From Anaerolineae bacterium (GTDB lineage: Bacteria > Chloroflexota > Anaerolineae > Caldilineales > Caldilineaceae): 42,796 bases of DNA. Positions 8,412-16,690 of the stretch are shown one piece after another; position 1 is the stretch's first letter; every line of letters begins with the position of its first letter. The notes beneath the pieces were generated by a model, which was given only the letters and a program-made list of their open reading frames with translations, searched no databases and was not told the origin of the DNA. The stretch lies in NCBI GenBank assembly GCA_030432295.1, contig JAUIHI010000046.1, positions 1 to 42,796 of the forward strand. The letters are read 5' to 3'. The position numbers and the translations under genes are program-made.

Positions 8412-9458
8412 GTTGTTCACCACAAACTCCACCAGTGCGGCCAGCATCCCGTCGAAGACCGAAAGCCGGGCCACTTCGTAGCCGTGGCTGTTCTCGCGCA
8501 CGTGGCCGAAGCAGGCGATGCGGGCCGCGCTGCCGTTGGCCCGCACCAGACTGGCATCGCTGGCCGCGCCGTCGTAGACTACCGGCTGCAATTCCGTGCC
8601 CGCCCGCTCGGCCGCGGCCACCAGCGCCCGCAGGAGCGGCTGGTCGTAGTGGCAGAGCCGGTCTTTGCTCCAAATGCCGGGGCGACCGTCCAACGCCAGG
8701 GGCGCGCCGACGGGGATGGGACAGCCGTCGATGGCGATGAAAATTTCCGGCTGCTCCAGCGCCGCCACCAGTTTGGCCCCCTGACCGCCCCCTTCTTCGT
8801 GGACGGTAAAGGCGATGAGAGTGGGGTTCTGGGGCGTCAGCTTTTCTCGTTGTAGATGTTCGAGCAGACGCAGCAGGGCCACCACACCCATGCGGTCGTC
8901 AAAGGTCCAGGCGGCCACCAGCGGATCGTCAGCCGGGCCGAAGAGGACGGGGCCGCGCATGGCCCGCACGGGCACGGCTGTGGAGCCGGGGCGCACGCCC
9001 GCCGCTTTCAACTGGGCGGGCGTCAGACCAGTGATGACCCGGCAGTCGCCCCAGCCGATGGCCTTCTCGCCCAGACTGCCGCCGTGAGTGGAGCCGAAGG
9101 ATAGTACGCCGATCAGCGGGTCGCCGTCGCCCACAATTTCTACCGGCCCTTCGCCCAGCTTCCAGGGGTGCAGTCCGCCGGAACGGTCCACCCGCAGGTC
9201 ACCGTTGGCCTCGATGCGGGTGACAACCATCCCGATCTCGTCCAGATGCGCGGCGTAGCAGGTGAGGGGGCCGTCGCTCTCCCGCCCGGCCAGGCGCACG
9301 AGGATATTGCCGGAGCCGTCGGTCGCGTGGGCCACGCCGATTTCGTCCAACTTGGCCCGCACCAGCGCGGCGATGCCTTCCTCCCGTCCCGACGGCGCGG
9401 CCACCAGCAGTTGGCTGAAAAGGGTGAGGGCGGGGTGGGTGGTGTGAGATGTGGGCAT
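8409..9458 (-). CDS. M42-family metallo-aminopeptidase (349 aa)
   Basis: Peptidase family M42 (glutamyl aminopeptidase/TET type), a cytosolic dinuclear zinc or cobalt enzyme that usually assembles into a dodecamer. Metal and catalytic residues are recognisable: His71 and Asp73 in AAHLDEIG, Asp187 or Asp188 in WTFDDRMG, the Glu221-Glu222 pair in VHEEGGGQGA, Asp244 in AIDG, and His325 in SHGYE. The frame runs 38 codons further upstream, but AGGAGC about eight bases before the ATG at 9458 (MPTSHTTHP) and the start of similarity favour this start. First gene of the likely M42-DinB-QOR-ABC unit. Divergent from the amidase. Confidence 0.9.
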   Translation of the reverse strand: MPTSHTTHPALTLFSQLLVAAPSGREEGIAALVRAKLDEIGVAHATDGSGNILVRLAGRESDGPLTCYAAHLDEIGMVVTRIEANGDLRVDRSGGLHPWKLGEGPVEIVGDGDPLIGVLSFGSTHGGSLGEKAIGWGDCRVITGLTPAQLKAAGVRPGSTAVPVRAMRGPVLFGPADDPLVAAWTFDDRMGVVALLRLLEHLQREKLTPQNPTLIAFTVHEEGGGQGAKLVAALEQPEIFIAIDGCPIPVGAPLALDGRPGIWSKDRLCHYDQPLLRALVAAAERAGTELQPVVYDGAASDASLVRANGSAARIACFGHVRENSHGYEVARLSVFDGMLAALVEFVVNN

Positions 9459-9708
9459 TGGGAAGCTCCTGGTGGGTGCTGCGTAGGTAGTGGTGTTTGA
9501 GGCGTCTTTGGCAGAGTGCGTATGGTTTAGCGTTTGGCTTTTCGGTCCGTATATATTCTCGTTCGGTGTCATCCGGATCGGCAGTACGCATGCAGTACGG
9601 AATACGTAGCACGCAGCAGTCGTCCAGTGGACATCCCCTTCACTTTCGAGTACACTCCACTAACTGTACACCCGCCGCCCTTCACAGTCAACCAGCCGGA
9701 GCCGCCCG

Positions 9709-11007
9709 ATGTACGCAACCCCATTCCCCCTGGCCGAAAGCACCGCCGAACTGCACGACGACGAAACGAATCTGCTCGCCCATATCCACGCCATCTGTGA
9801 CCGCATCGATTGGGCCGAGCCCCACATCCACGCCTTTATCCCGGAACCCTACCGGCGGACGCGGCTGGTGGAAGAAGCGGTCGATCTGATCGCCCGCTAT
9901 CCGGACCCAGAGAATCGCCCGCCCCTTTTCGGCGCGCTGATCGGCGTAAAGGATATTTTCCGGGTGGACGGTTTCTACACCCGGGCCGGTTCGGATCTGC
10001 CCAAAGAACTCTTTGACGGTGACGAAGCCGCGGTCGTCACCCGTCTGAGAGAGGCGGGCGCGCTGATTGCGGGCAAGACCGTCACCACCGAATTCGCCTA
10101 TTTCCAGCCTGGCCCCACCCGCAATCCCCACAACGTCAACCACACGCCCGGCGGCTCCAGCAGCGGCTCCGCGGCGGGGGTGGCCGCGGGCTTCTTCCCC
10201 CTGGCCCTGGGGACCCAGACGATTGGCTCGACGATTCGCCCCGCGGCCTTCTGCGGGATACTCGGCTTCAAGCCCAGCTACGACCGCATCCCCACCGATG
10301 GGCTGCTCTTTTTCTCGAAATCGCTGGATCACGTGGGGCTTTTTACCCAGGATTTGCCGGGGATGATTCTGGCCGCGTCGGTCCTCTGCGACGGCTGGGA
10401 TTCGACTGTGACAGTCCCGGATCGCGCGCCTGTGCTGGCCGTGCCCGAAGGCCCCTATCTGGCCAAAGCCTGGCCGGAGGGGTTGGATTCCTTTTGGGAG
10501 AGTGTGAGCAAATTGGAGAAGGCGGGGGCGCAGGTGGTGACGATTCCATTCCTGGAGGATTTCGAGGAACTGGACGAGCAGCACCGGCGGATGATGGCGG
10601 CAGAGGCGGCCCAGGTCCACGCCGAGTGGTATGCGGAATATGAGTATCTCTACAGCGAACATATGAAAGAGATAATGTGGACAGCCAGCACTGTTGATGC
10701 AGCCGAACTGGCCGAAGCCCAGGCCGCCCGTTTCGCCCTGCGTCAGCAGATGGCCGAAACGTTGGACGGGGCCGGCGCGGACCTGTGGGTGGCCCCACCC
10801 GCCCAGGGACCCGCGCCCGAAGGCATCCACGCCACAGGGAATCCGGTGATGAATCTGCCCTGGACAAACGCGGGCGTGCCGGCGTTGAGCCTGCCCGTCG
10901 AGTTCACCCGCAGCGGGTTGCCGATGGGTTTGCAGTTGGTCGGTCGTTTTGGCGAGGATGAGCGGTTGCTGGCGTGGGTGGGGAAGGTGGCGGGGATGCT
11001 GGTGTAG
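9709..11007 (+). CDS. amidase-signature family hydrolase (432 aa)
   Basis: Amidase-signature enzyme using a Ser-cisSer-Lys triad: Lys81 in GVKDIF, the cis-serine in the GGSSSGSAAG run (residues 148-157) and the nucleophile Ser174 in QTIGSTIRPAA. In most family members the last motif is GGSIR; here a threonine follows the nucleophile. Hydrolyses a C-N amide bond; the substrate is unknown and no GatB/GatC partner is nearby, so it is not likely to be GatA. GGAG lies eight bases before the ATG. The 3' end abuts the minus-strand YCII relic. Confidence 0.9.
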   Translation: MYATPFPLAESTAELHDDETNLLAHIHAICDRIDWAEPHIHAFIPEPYRRTRLVEEAVDLIARYPDPENRPPLFGALIGVKDIFRVDGFYTRAGSDLPKELFDGDEAAVVTRLREAGALIAGKTVTTEFAYFQPGPTRNPHNVNHTPGGSSSGSAAGVAAGFFPLALGTQTIGSTIRPAAFCGILGFKPSYDRIPTDGLLFFSKSLDHVGLFTQDLPGMILAASVLCDGWDSTVTVPDRAPVLAVPEGPYLAKAWPEGLDSFWESVSKLEKAGAQVVTIPFLEDFEELDEQHRRMMAAEAAQVHAEWYAEYEYLYSEHMKEIMWTASTVDAAELAEAQAARFALRQQMAETLDGAGADLWVAPPAQGPAPEGIHATGNPVMNLPWTNAGVPALSLPVEFTRSGLPMGLQLVGRFGEDERLLAWVGKVAGMLV

Positions 11008-11205
11008 CCGGTGATGGCCGTGGGGCCAGTCAACCCGTCGCTTACCCCCTCATGGGAGACTATCTTGGACCTGCTGAAAGGGTTGCCGCCATCCACCAAT
11101 GCGGCCCCCATCTTGCCGTACCAGCCCCCCCCAGGCCCCCATGACTTCGGCGATCACGGCTTCATCTTCTGGCATAGCTTTGCCGCGTATTGATCATCGA
11201 ACTGT
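11008..11205 (-). pseudogene. relic of a YCII-related protein gene, truncated and frameshifted
   Basis: On the minus strand this stretch encodes MPEDEAVIAEVMGAWGG, then after a shift WYGKMGAALVDGGNPFSRSK and VSHEGVSDG...TGY. This is the middle of the small YCII-like family (helix VMGAWGGWY followed by LVDGGNP and a VSDG loop). A run of eight G at about 11124-11132 puts the two halves out of frame; seven would restore it. The N-terminal strand is absent (an in-frame stop lies just upstream) and the C-terminal third is replaced by the amidase 3' end. A dead remnant is the best reading. The homopolymer could be a sequencing error, but the missing ends could not. Confidence 0.6.
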
Positions 11206-11222
11206 GGATATGAGGCTTTGGC

Positions 11223-11333
11223 GGCTCATTGGGATTGTCCGTGGTAAACCCGCTGCGGTTTCGATACGACCGGAAACTGCCCCGGTCTACTCAACCTGCG
11301 CTAGTCCTCAGCCACGGACAATCCCAATGAGCC
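11223..11333. repeat. MITE-like element B, copy 1 (22-bp perfect terminal inverted repeats)
   Basis: A 111-bp element with perfect 22-bp terminal inverted repeats beginning GGCTCATTGGGATTGTCCGT, with a GC-rich centre (CGATACGACCGGAAACTGCC). The same sequence recurs at 29914-30025 and, more diverged, at 41706-41803. It encodes nothing and is too short to be autonomous. No clean target duplication is visible at this copy. Confidence 0.8.
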
Positions 11334-11337
11334 TTGA

Positions 11338-13368
11338 CTATTCAACTTTCAAAGCATCCAAAGCAGGGAAAAAAACGGCATTAACCAATGTTTCTTGCTC
11401 ATTGGCCGGACTGACAAGCAGTACTACCACCGTGGTGCCATCAGCTTCCGTTAGACCAATCATTGTCAAGAGGCCTGGAACTTCTACTGCGTATAATGTC
11501 CAGGTGTAAACGTCCGTTTCATACGTACCGCTGCTTTCTGGGGCTTCGTCTAAACCAAGCTGACCAGAAAGTGCGTTCAGCAGTTGTTCAGCAGTTACGC
11601 CAGAGGCTGCTTGTTGAACAAGGGCGGTCTGATCAAGCGCACCACGGCCACGGCTGTATGCACCGGGAGATGCTTGCTCCCACCCTTCAGGAACGACACC
11701 AGCAATACCAAAATCACTATTAGTAAAAGGTGCCAGGGTAATCACTTCAGCACCTTCCCCACCCGGGGTGATAAACTGTGGAGCACCCACCGTTGATAAA
11801 CAACTGGCATCTGGTTCATCTTCTGGATCAGCCAAAAATGATTCCACAATTGCAACAGCACATTCACCAGAAATACTAACGCCATGCCCTGTTCCGGGGA
11901 ACTCGTAAAAGCTCGCCTTGCTCAAGTGTGATTGAACCTGTTGACCCCACGCCGGCGGGGTAACAGGATCATACTCACCTGCCAAAATCAGGGTTGGGAT
12001 GTCACTAAGAACGGCTTCGTTTTCAATAGCATCTGCAGACCCTGCTCCCCAAAAGCCGCAGACTTCCAAAGCCCGTGGACCTAGGTTCGGGCTACTTATG
12101 AATAGCGAGCCTAATTCAGGATGTTTTTCTACTGCCGCCATGACTTCTGCTTCACTGGTAAAGATGCTTTCTTCGTTGCATTGCACAGAAAATTGCATCC
12201 CGCTGCTAAAGAACTCGCCATTAAGCATAAAGCTGGACATCAAAGCGGATAATGTGGCGTAATTCCCCCCATCAATCTCACTGATCAATTGTGGTAAGCT
12301 GGGAATTATTTCAGTTGAATACAAAGTTTGGAATAAAACGCCGAGCAAATCATCACCTGTAAAAGGGGTATCGTATGTCGTGCCAGTGAAGAGATCGGCA
12401 GTCGTTATTTCAATATTCTCGTTGTTGAGTTTTTCGACCAAATTGAAAAAGGTTGTTTCTAATTCAGGGTAAGCTTCATTGCAGATTGGGTCTGCCGCAC
12501 AGCCATCAAACAGTTCTGTATAGGCACGGGCTGCATTGTTTGATATGTCTGTCAGCAAATTGGCCTCAAGTGGGTAGGTAGAATCAAGAATGACGCTGCG
12601 TAATCCGTCTGGGTAGTCGCGCATTGTCGTTTGTGCTAGGCGTGTTCCATAAGAAAGTCCAAGCAAGTTCCATTCATCGAAACCAAGGGCGAGGCGCAAA
12701 TCGTTAAGATCAGCGGCGTTGGCAGCACTATTGTAAGCAGACAGATTTACGCCATCAGCTACGAGGCGATCGTGGCACACTAGCAAGGATTCGATGATTG
12801 AATCAGTTGCTTCCTCAACCGTAACATCAGCCTCTAATAGGTCGAAGTTCGTTTGTCTCATCTCAGGACAAGCTAATGATGGGTCTGAATAGCCGGTACC
12901 GCGTTGGTCGAACATAATGAAATCATGGTTGGCAAGGTAGGGAGCAAAAAGCGACTCAAAGGTGAAGGGGACAGTTTCTAAGGCGTCTTCCCCAGGCCCG
13001 CCTGCTAAATAGACAACAGGGTCTGACGCCGGGTTGTCACTAACGCTGGCAAATTTAGCGACGTGTAGCCGAATGGTTCGCTCATCGTCTGGGCTGTTTC
13101 GGTCTTCAGGCACGGTTAACCAGCCACAAGTCACGTCACGCTCTTCAGGAACATCAAATTCACAGTTGGCTTCTTCATAAACGGCCGTTGTTTCTTCGGC
13201 CGATTCCATTGTTGGTGCGGCGGTGCGAATTTGAATGACGGCCGTTGCTTCCTTTGTAGGAATGGGTGTGGGCGTCACCTCTTTTGCACTACAAGCACTG
13301 AGGAATAAAAAGGCAACGATAATGCCTGAAATAATACGTCCTACTGTTGAGTAAATTTGTTGTGTCAT
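11338..13368 (-). CDS. secreted S33-type alpha/beta hydrolase lipoprotein with extra C-terminal domain (676 aa)
   Basis: Extracytoplasmic lipoprotein. A 25-residue signal ends in LSAC, so Cys26 should be lipidated. The body is an S33/tripeptidyl-aminopeptidase-like alpha/beta hydrolase: GGPGED oxyanion segment near 123, Ser239 in GLSYGT, Asp467 in GEYDPVTPP and His495 in GTGHG, followed by a TAP-like C-terminal region. Residues about 545-676 form an additional domain (GVVPEGW...LLTMIGL...VVVLLVSPANE) that looks like a PsbP/MOG1-type fold and resembles the N-terminal domain of the serine hydrolase at 31112. AAAAGG precedes the ATG. Likely role is release of N-terminal amino acids from exported peptides; the substrate is unproven. 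Confidence 0.85.
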   Translation of the reverse strand: MTQQIYSTVGRIISGIIVAFLFLSACSAKEVTPTPIPTKEATAVIQIRTAAPTMESAEETTAVYEEANCEFDVPEERDVTCGWLTVPEDRNSPDDERTIRLHVAKFASVSDNPASDPVVYLAGGPGEDALETVPFTFESLFAPYLANHDFIMFDQRGTGYSDPSLACPEMRQTNFDLLEADVTVEEATDSIIESLLVCHDRLVADGVNLSAYNSAANAADLNDLRLALGFDEWNLLGLSYGTRLAQTTMRDYPDGLRSVILDSTYPLEANLLTDISNNAARAYTELFDGCAADPICNEAYPELETTFFNLVEKLNNENIEITTADLFTGTTYDTPFTGDDLLGVLFQTLYSTEIIPSLPQLISEIDGGNYATLSALMSSFMLNGEFFSSGMQFSVQCNEESIFTSEAEVMAAVEKHPELGSLFISSPNLGPRALEVCGFWGAGSADAIENEAVLSDIPTLILAGEYDPVTPPAWGQQVQSHLSKASFYEFPGTGHGVSISGECAVAIVESFLADPEDEPDASCLSTVGAPQFITPGGEGAEVITLAPFTNSDFGIAGVVPEGWEQASPGAYSRGRGALDQTALVQQAASGVTAEQLLNALSGQLGLDEAPESSGTYETDVYTWTLYAVEVPGLLTMIGLTEADGTTVVVLLVSPANEQETLVNAVFFPALDALKVE

Positions 13369-13386
13369 GGTTTACCTTTTAGATTC

Positions 13387-13492
13387 GTAATCGTTCACCC
13401 CCCTCTGCCCCCCGGCCCCCAATTCTGGGGGAGGTCGTGGACAGTTCCCCCCAAAGTTGGGGGGCTAGGGGGGGCGGAGGGTGAATCGTTAC
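13387..13492. repeat. MITE-like element C with 8-bp target duplication
   Basis: A 106-bp element with imperfect inverted ends (GTAATCGTTCACCC / GGGTGAATCGTTAC) and long C-rich and G-rich internal arms (CCCCCAATTCTGGGGG, CCCCCCAAAGTTGGGGGG). It is flanked by the direct repeat TTAGATTC at 13379-13386 and 13493-13500, as expected of a target-site duplication. It sits just upstream of the 676-aa hydrolase start, between promoter region and Shine-Dalgarno. Confidence 0.75.
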
Positions 13493-13540
13493 TTAGATTC
13501 CTTTGTTGAGGATGCGACAATCGATCAAGGCGCATCGCAT

Positions 13541-15136
13541 CTATTTATTTCTTCTCGCACGTCGCAAGCGGCGCACAGAAAACCCCGCCATCCCAATAAC
13601 AACGACAATCAATGCCAACGCAGCACCCACCCCAATTTTCGCTAATTGAGGAAAGCCTCTCCCTACCTGAAAATCCATCGGTGCATAGACAAAGAGTGAA
13701 TCATCTGCCTCGCCGCTGTCAAAAAAACTGGTTAGCAACCGCTCAATCGCTTCTGGCTGTAGGCTCATCACATCATTGACATGCCCCATCTCAGATAAAA
13801 TGACCTGTGTGCCATTGGTTAATGCGGGCAATAGATCATCCGTTGCAAATTCGGCTGGGGTCGAAAAATCGACATTGCCGCTGATCAACAGCGTTTCCAC
13901 ATCAGATGGGTGTACTTGTAGGAATTCTGCGGGCATCAACTGGGTCGGCCACGTCACCCCATCCCCATCGGTTGCACTGCCCCAGATCAATTTAGAGAGG
14001 GGTGCCCCGATAATAGAATCTGGGGGGTCCATTTCGGTGAAATAATCACGATTGGCATCATAATCGGCGCTGATCCCCTTCGAGAAGAATTCACCATAGA
14101 TGCTCTGCTTGGGCATGACAAAATCATAGGCCAGTGACATGAGTGCTAATCCACTAGGATCCCCTTCTGCAGCCGCCAACCAGGCATCAAACACCATGGC
14201 AGCTGTATCACGATGGAATAGCATCACAAAGGTTGTCCCTTTCACCTTGCCGGGATCTATCTTGAAAAATAGCCATCGCTTTGGCATGTTGTGGCTGACA
14301 CTGCGCATTGTTTCGGCTAAGTCAACGGTGCGTGGGTTGTCGGTTTGGGCGTACAATCGGGCGTATTGCTCGATTTGCGCATCGATCATATCCGGCTCCC
14401 AGACAAAGCGGCCGGGCGGGTTCACGCCCATCATTGCCGAACGGACGATGCGGGTGGGATATTGATTGGCATAAAGTTGCGCCACACGCGTGCCATAGCT
14501 TGCACTGAGCAAGTGGATGCGCTCGTAACCAAGCCCATCTCGTGCCGCTTCCATATCGCCAATCACTTCCTGAATGGAGTAGCCGTCTAAATCGACCCCC
14601 TCTGCCTGAAGTCGTTCAGCGCATTGGCGCATGGCCGCCGACATGCCGGCCCGTGATTGTTCATTCAATACATCAACCCCATCCCCCTTGATTGCCTGTG
14701 CGACTTCCGGGCAATCTAACACGGCGGACCCATCTGCGCCGCGATAGCCGACCATCACAAAATCATTGTTGGCAAAAATGGCTGGAAACGGTTCAATGTG
14801 CATATTGCTACTTCCTGGCCCGCCTCCTAAAAAGAAGATTGGCTCGGCAGGGTTTTCTGATATGGCGCGTATACGGGTGATGGGCAGAGCGATGAGGCGA
14901 GAGTCTGCCTTTGCTCTGTTTTCTTGCACGATGACTGTGCCGCAATCGGCCTCGTATGTGCCAGATTCAAATTCCACCATGCAGGGTTCGACTGCCAGAT
15001 CGCCTGCCTGGGCGTTGTTGGGGACGCTAACAGCCGTTTCTCTCCCACCAAAATAGATGATGGAAACGGCCGTTAATGCAGCAATAAAAAGTGCGACAAT
15101 GCCTAATTGGGTTGTATTTTTCTTCAATATCTTCAT
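13541..15136 (-). CDS. membrane-anchored S33-type alpha/beta hydrolase (531 aa)
   Basis: A hydrolase anchored at both ends: an N-terminal helix (residues about 11-30) and a C-terminal helix (about 501-520) followed by the basic tail RRLRRARRNK, with the catalytic domain outside. GGGPGSSN (104-111) is the oxyanion segment. The triad is Ser213 in SASYGT, Asp423 in GNVDFSTP and His452 in EMGHVND. Two cysteine pairs in the N-terminal half could form disulfides. GGAGA lies nine bases before the ATG. It follows the glycine-zipper gene by about 35 bp and is paralogous in catalytic core to the preceding 676-aa lipoprotein. A short relic of a similar N-terminus lies at 19183-19250. Confidence 0.85.
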   Translation of the reverse strand: MKILKKNTTQLGIVALFIAALTAVSIIYFGGRETAVSVPNNAQAGDLAVEPCMVEFESGTYEADCGTVIVQENRAKADSRLIALPITRIRAISENPAEPIFFLGGGPGSSNMHIEPFPAIFANNDFVMVGYRGADGSAVLDCPEVAQAIKGDGVDVLNEQSRAGMSAAMRQCAERLQAEGVDLDGYSIQEVIGDMEAARDGLGYERIHLLSASYGTRVAQLYANQYPTRIVRSAMMGVNPPGRFVWEPDMIDAQIEQYARLYAQTDNPRTVDLAETMRSVSHNMPKRWLFFKIDPGKVKGTTFVMLFHRDTAAMVFDAWLAAAEGDPSGLALMSLAYDFVMPKQSIYGEFFSKGISADYDANRDYFTEMDPPDSIIGAPLSKLIWGSATDGDGVTWPTQLMPAEFLQVHPSDVETLLISGNVDFSTPAEFATDDLLPALTNGTQVILSEMGHVNDVMSLQPEAIERLLTSFFDSGEADDSLFVYAPMDFQVGRGFPQLAKIGVGAALALIVVVIGMAGFSVRRLRRARRNK

Positions 15137-15170
15137 CTAAAGTATCTCCAGTTGACGGTAATTCATTATC

Positions 15171-15368
15171 TTATTCAGCAGTTTTCTTGTTTTGTAGTGC
15201 TGCACCCACAGAAATACCCAGTGCGATCCCAATCGCCAGCCCCGCACCAGGATTACCCATTGCCGAGCCAATGGCAAGTCCAACACCGACACCTATGGCA
15301 AGGCCTGCCCCGATCATGTTTGTTTTGGATTTTTCATTCTTCTTGCTATTTTGATCTGAGCTCATCAT
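15171..15368 (-). CDS. small glycine-zipper protein (65 aa)
   Basis: Hydrophilic N-terminus (MMSSDQNSKKNEKSK) followed by about 40 residues of small residues in repeated GxGxG/AxGxA spacing (GAGLAIGVGVGLAIGSAMGN, then a second similar half). This is the pattern of glycine-zipper segments that pack as tight membrane hairpins. Two ATGs in tandem follow AAAAGG. A clear paralogue lies at 42463-42687, almost identical through the zipper. It is directly upstream of the 531-aa hydrolase and could share its transcript. Function unknown; a membrane-inserting accessory or pore-like peptide is possible. Confidence 0.75.
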   Translation of the reverse strand: MMSSDQNSKKNEKSKTNMIGAGLAIGVGVGLAIGSAMGNPGAGLAIGIALGISVGAALQNKKTAE

Positions 15369-15426
15369 TGTTTTCCTTTTGATTGATTCCGCCGATTGCG
15401 ATTTTAACTTGTTTAGCGCCTGCAGT

Positions 15427-15465
15427 TGTCCGAAGAATTCGGACGGTTACTCGTCAACATCTGTT
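15427..15465. promoter_or_regulatory. perfect short dyad GTCCGAA-GAA-TTCGGAC upstream of the glycine-zipper gene
   Basis: The 17-bp palindrome GTCCGAAGAATTCGGAC sits at about 15428-15444 between the serine hydrolase stop and the glycine-zipper start. It carries the same CCGAA/TTCGG half-sites as the operator boxes described for 16592, 28263, 30627 and 30966, but with a spacer of three instead of seven. A degenerate copy of the whole 39-bp surrounding stretch occurs at 19135-19173, upstream of the other serine hydrolase. An operator is plausible; a terminator hairpin for the upstream gene is the alternative. Confidence 0.4.
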
Positions 15466-16539
15466 ACCGGCGCAGAATCCGCACAATACGGTTGTATACG
15501 ATGTTCGATATCGCCGTAGCCTTTCCCCCGATGATATTCGCTGTTCCCCAGGTCTCGCCGCCGGTTGTGCTCACAAACTGAACAACGACTGTGTCCATGT
15601 CTTCGTGATAATGGGCGATGCTGAAGTATCCGGGAACCCAGCCGGTATGTTCGTATTCGTAAATCGAGGAGTAGATGGCTTGCTCGTCGCCATTTAGCAA
15701 CGAGCCATCATTCAACGCCCTCAGGAAGATGCCGACGTCCTCTGCCGTGGCGATCATCGATCCTCCAGGAATTACATGATCAAGTTGCCTCAGATCATCG
15801 TCATAGCCATACCAGTACCCACTGACCACATCGTCGTAGTCCACCTGGCTGAGCAAACTGTACGTATGCGTTAGCCCAAGCGGAGCCAATATTTCTTCTG
15901 CGATGTATTGATGGTGGCTGTATCCCAGGCGTTGTCCAGGATACGGCCAATCAGCAGATAGTTTGTATTGGAGTAACTGTAGCGAGCGTCGGGCTTAAAA
16001 TCTGCGGGTTCATCCAAGACCAGCTCCAGCGCCTTGTTGATGTCTAGCTGCGTAGTGAACCAATCCCACGCCGCATCGTCCGTGAAATTTGGAATGCCGC
16101 TGCGATGCTGCACCATCATTCTCAGAGTAATCTGGTCGGCATATTCAATCCGCCCCACAAGTTCCGGCAAGTAATCGGCGAGGGTTTTATCCAGGGACAA
16201 CGTCCCGTTATTGACCAGTTTGGCGACGGCGGTGGCGATATACAATTTGCTGATACTGCCAATTTTGAACAATGCATGAGGATCGGCCGGCTCTTGGGTG
16301 AGTTTGTTCTTCCAGCCGGCAGCATAAAAGGCCGGTGGCTGACCGCCTTGATCGACATAGACGATGATGCCATCCAGTCCCAGATCAACCGCATCGTCCA
16401 CCTGCCCTTGCACCGTGTCGGGCAAGGGGGTTATCCACGGCGGGACCAGGTCCAAGGGGGCGATGACAAGGGCACTGATGATCCCTATGATGGGCCCGAT
16501 TATTCTAAGTATTCGAATTATACGGTCTTTTTTTTGCAT
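15464..16539 (-). pseudogene. class-C beta-lactamase-fold serine hydrolase, frameshifted near 15900
   Basis: Starts at ATG 16537-16539 (MQKKDRIIRILRI, after GAGGAG) with an N-terminal membrane helix, then the serine hydrolase domain: Ser95-x-x-Lys98 (SISK) and Tyr189-Ser-Asn191 (YSNTNY). At about 15900 the frame breaks: the first frame ends SQKKYWLRLG-stop, while the next frame continues EEILAPLGLTHTY through HTGWVPGY, the third active-site motif, to a stop at 15464. One missing base restores a protein of about 358 residues. Either a recent inactivation or an assembly error; everything else is intact. Penicillin-binding-protein-like esterases and peptidases of this fold act outside the membrane. 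Confidence 0.8.
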
Positions 16540-16591
16540 TTTCTTTCTCTCCTCTATTTGTCTTAGATTCAAGTCGTGAGTACAACAGACT

Positions 16592-16613
16592 CCCCGAATA
16601 GGACTTCGTGGGG
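16592..16613. promoter_or_regulatory. CCGAA-N7-TTCGG-like operator, box 5
   Basis: CCCCGAATAGGACTTCGTGG, continuing with two more G, matches the boxes at 28263, 30627 and 30966 with one base missing and one changed. It lies about 50 bp upstream of the start of the frameshifted serine hydrolase at 16539, in the opposite orientation to the other boxes relative to its gene. A possible -10 (TAAGAC) follows 28 bp downstream toward the gene. Confidence 0.45.
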
Positions 16614-16690
16614 TGTCCGATAGTTGGGTCGTTTGCCAGGCCGATGGTTGAGCCGAAACATGATGTGCTGGCCGCTCACACGCTCCCTTG

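Noticed and set aside
6747-9458. Defence-system reading of the DinB, oxidoreductase and ABC genes
   Set aside because: DinB-superfamily proteins and PIG3-like reductases are common detoxification enzymes; no nuclease, helicase or toxin domain is present.
9688-10830. 380-aa minus-strand open frame over the amidase
   Set aside because: Antisense shadow of the amidase; the sense frame carries the full Ser-cisSer-Lys signature.
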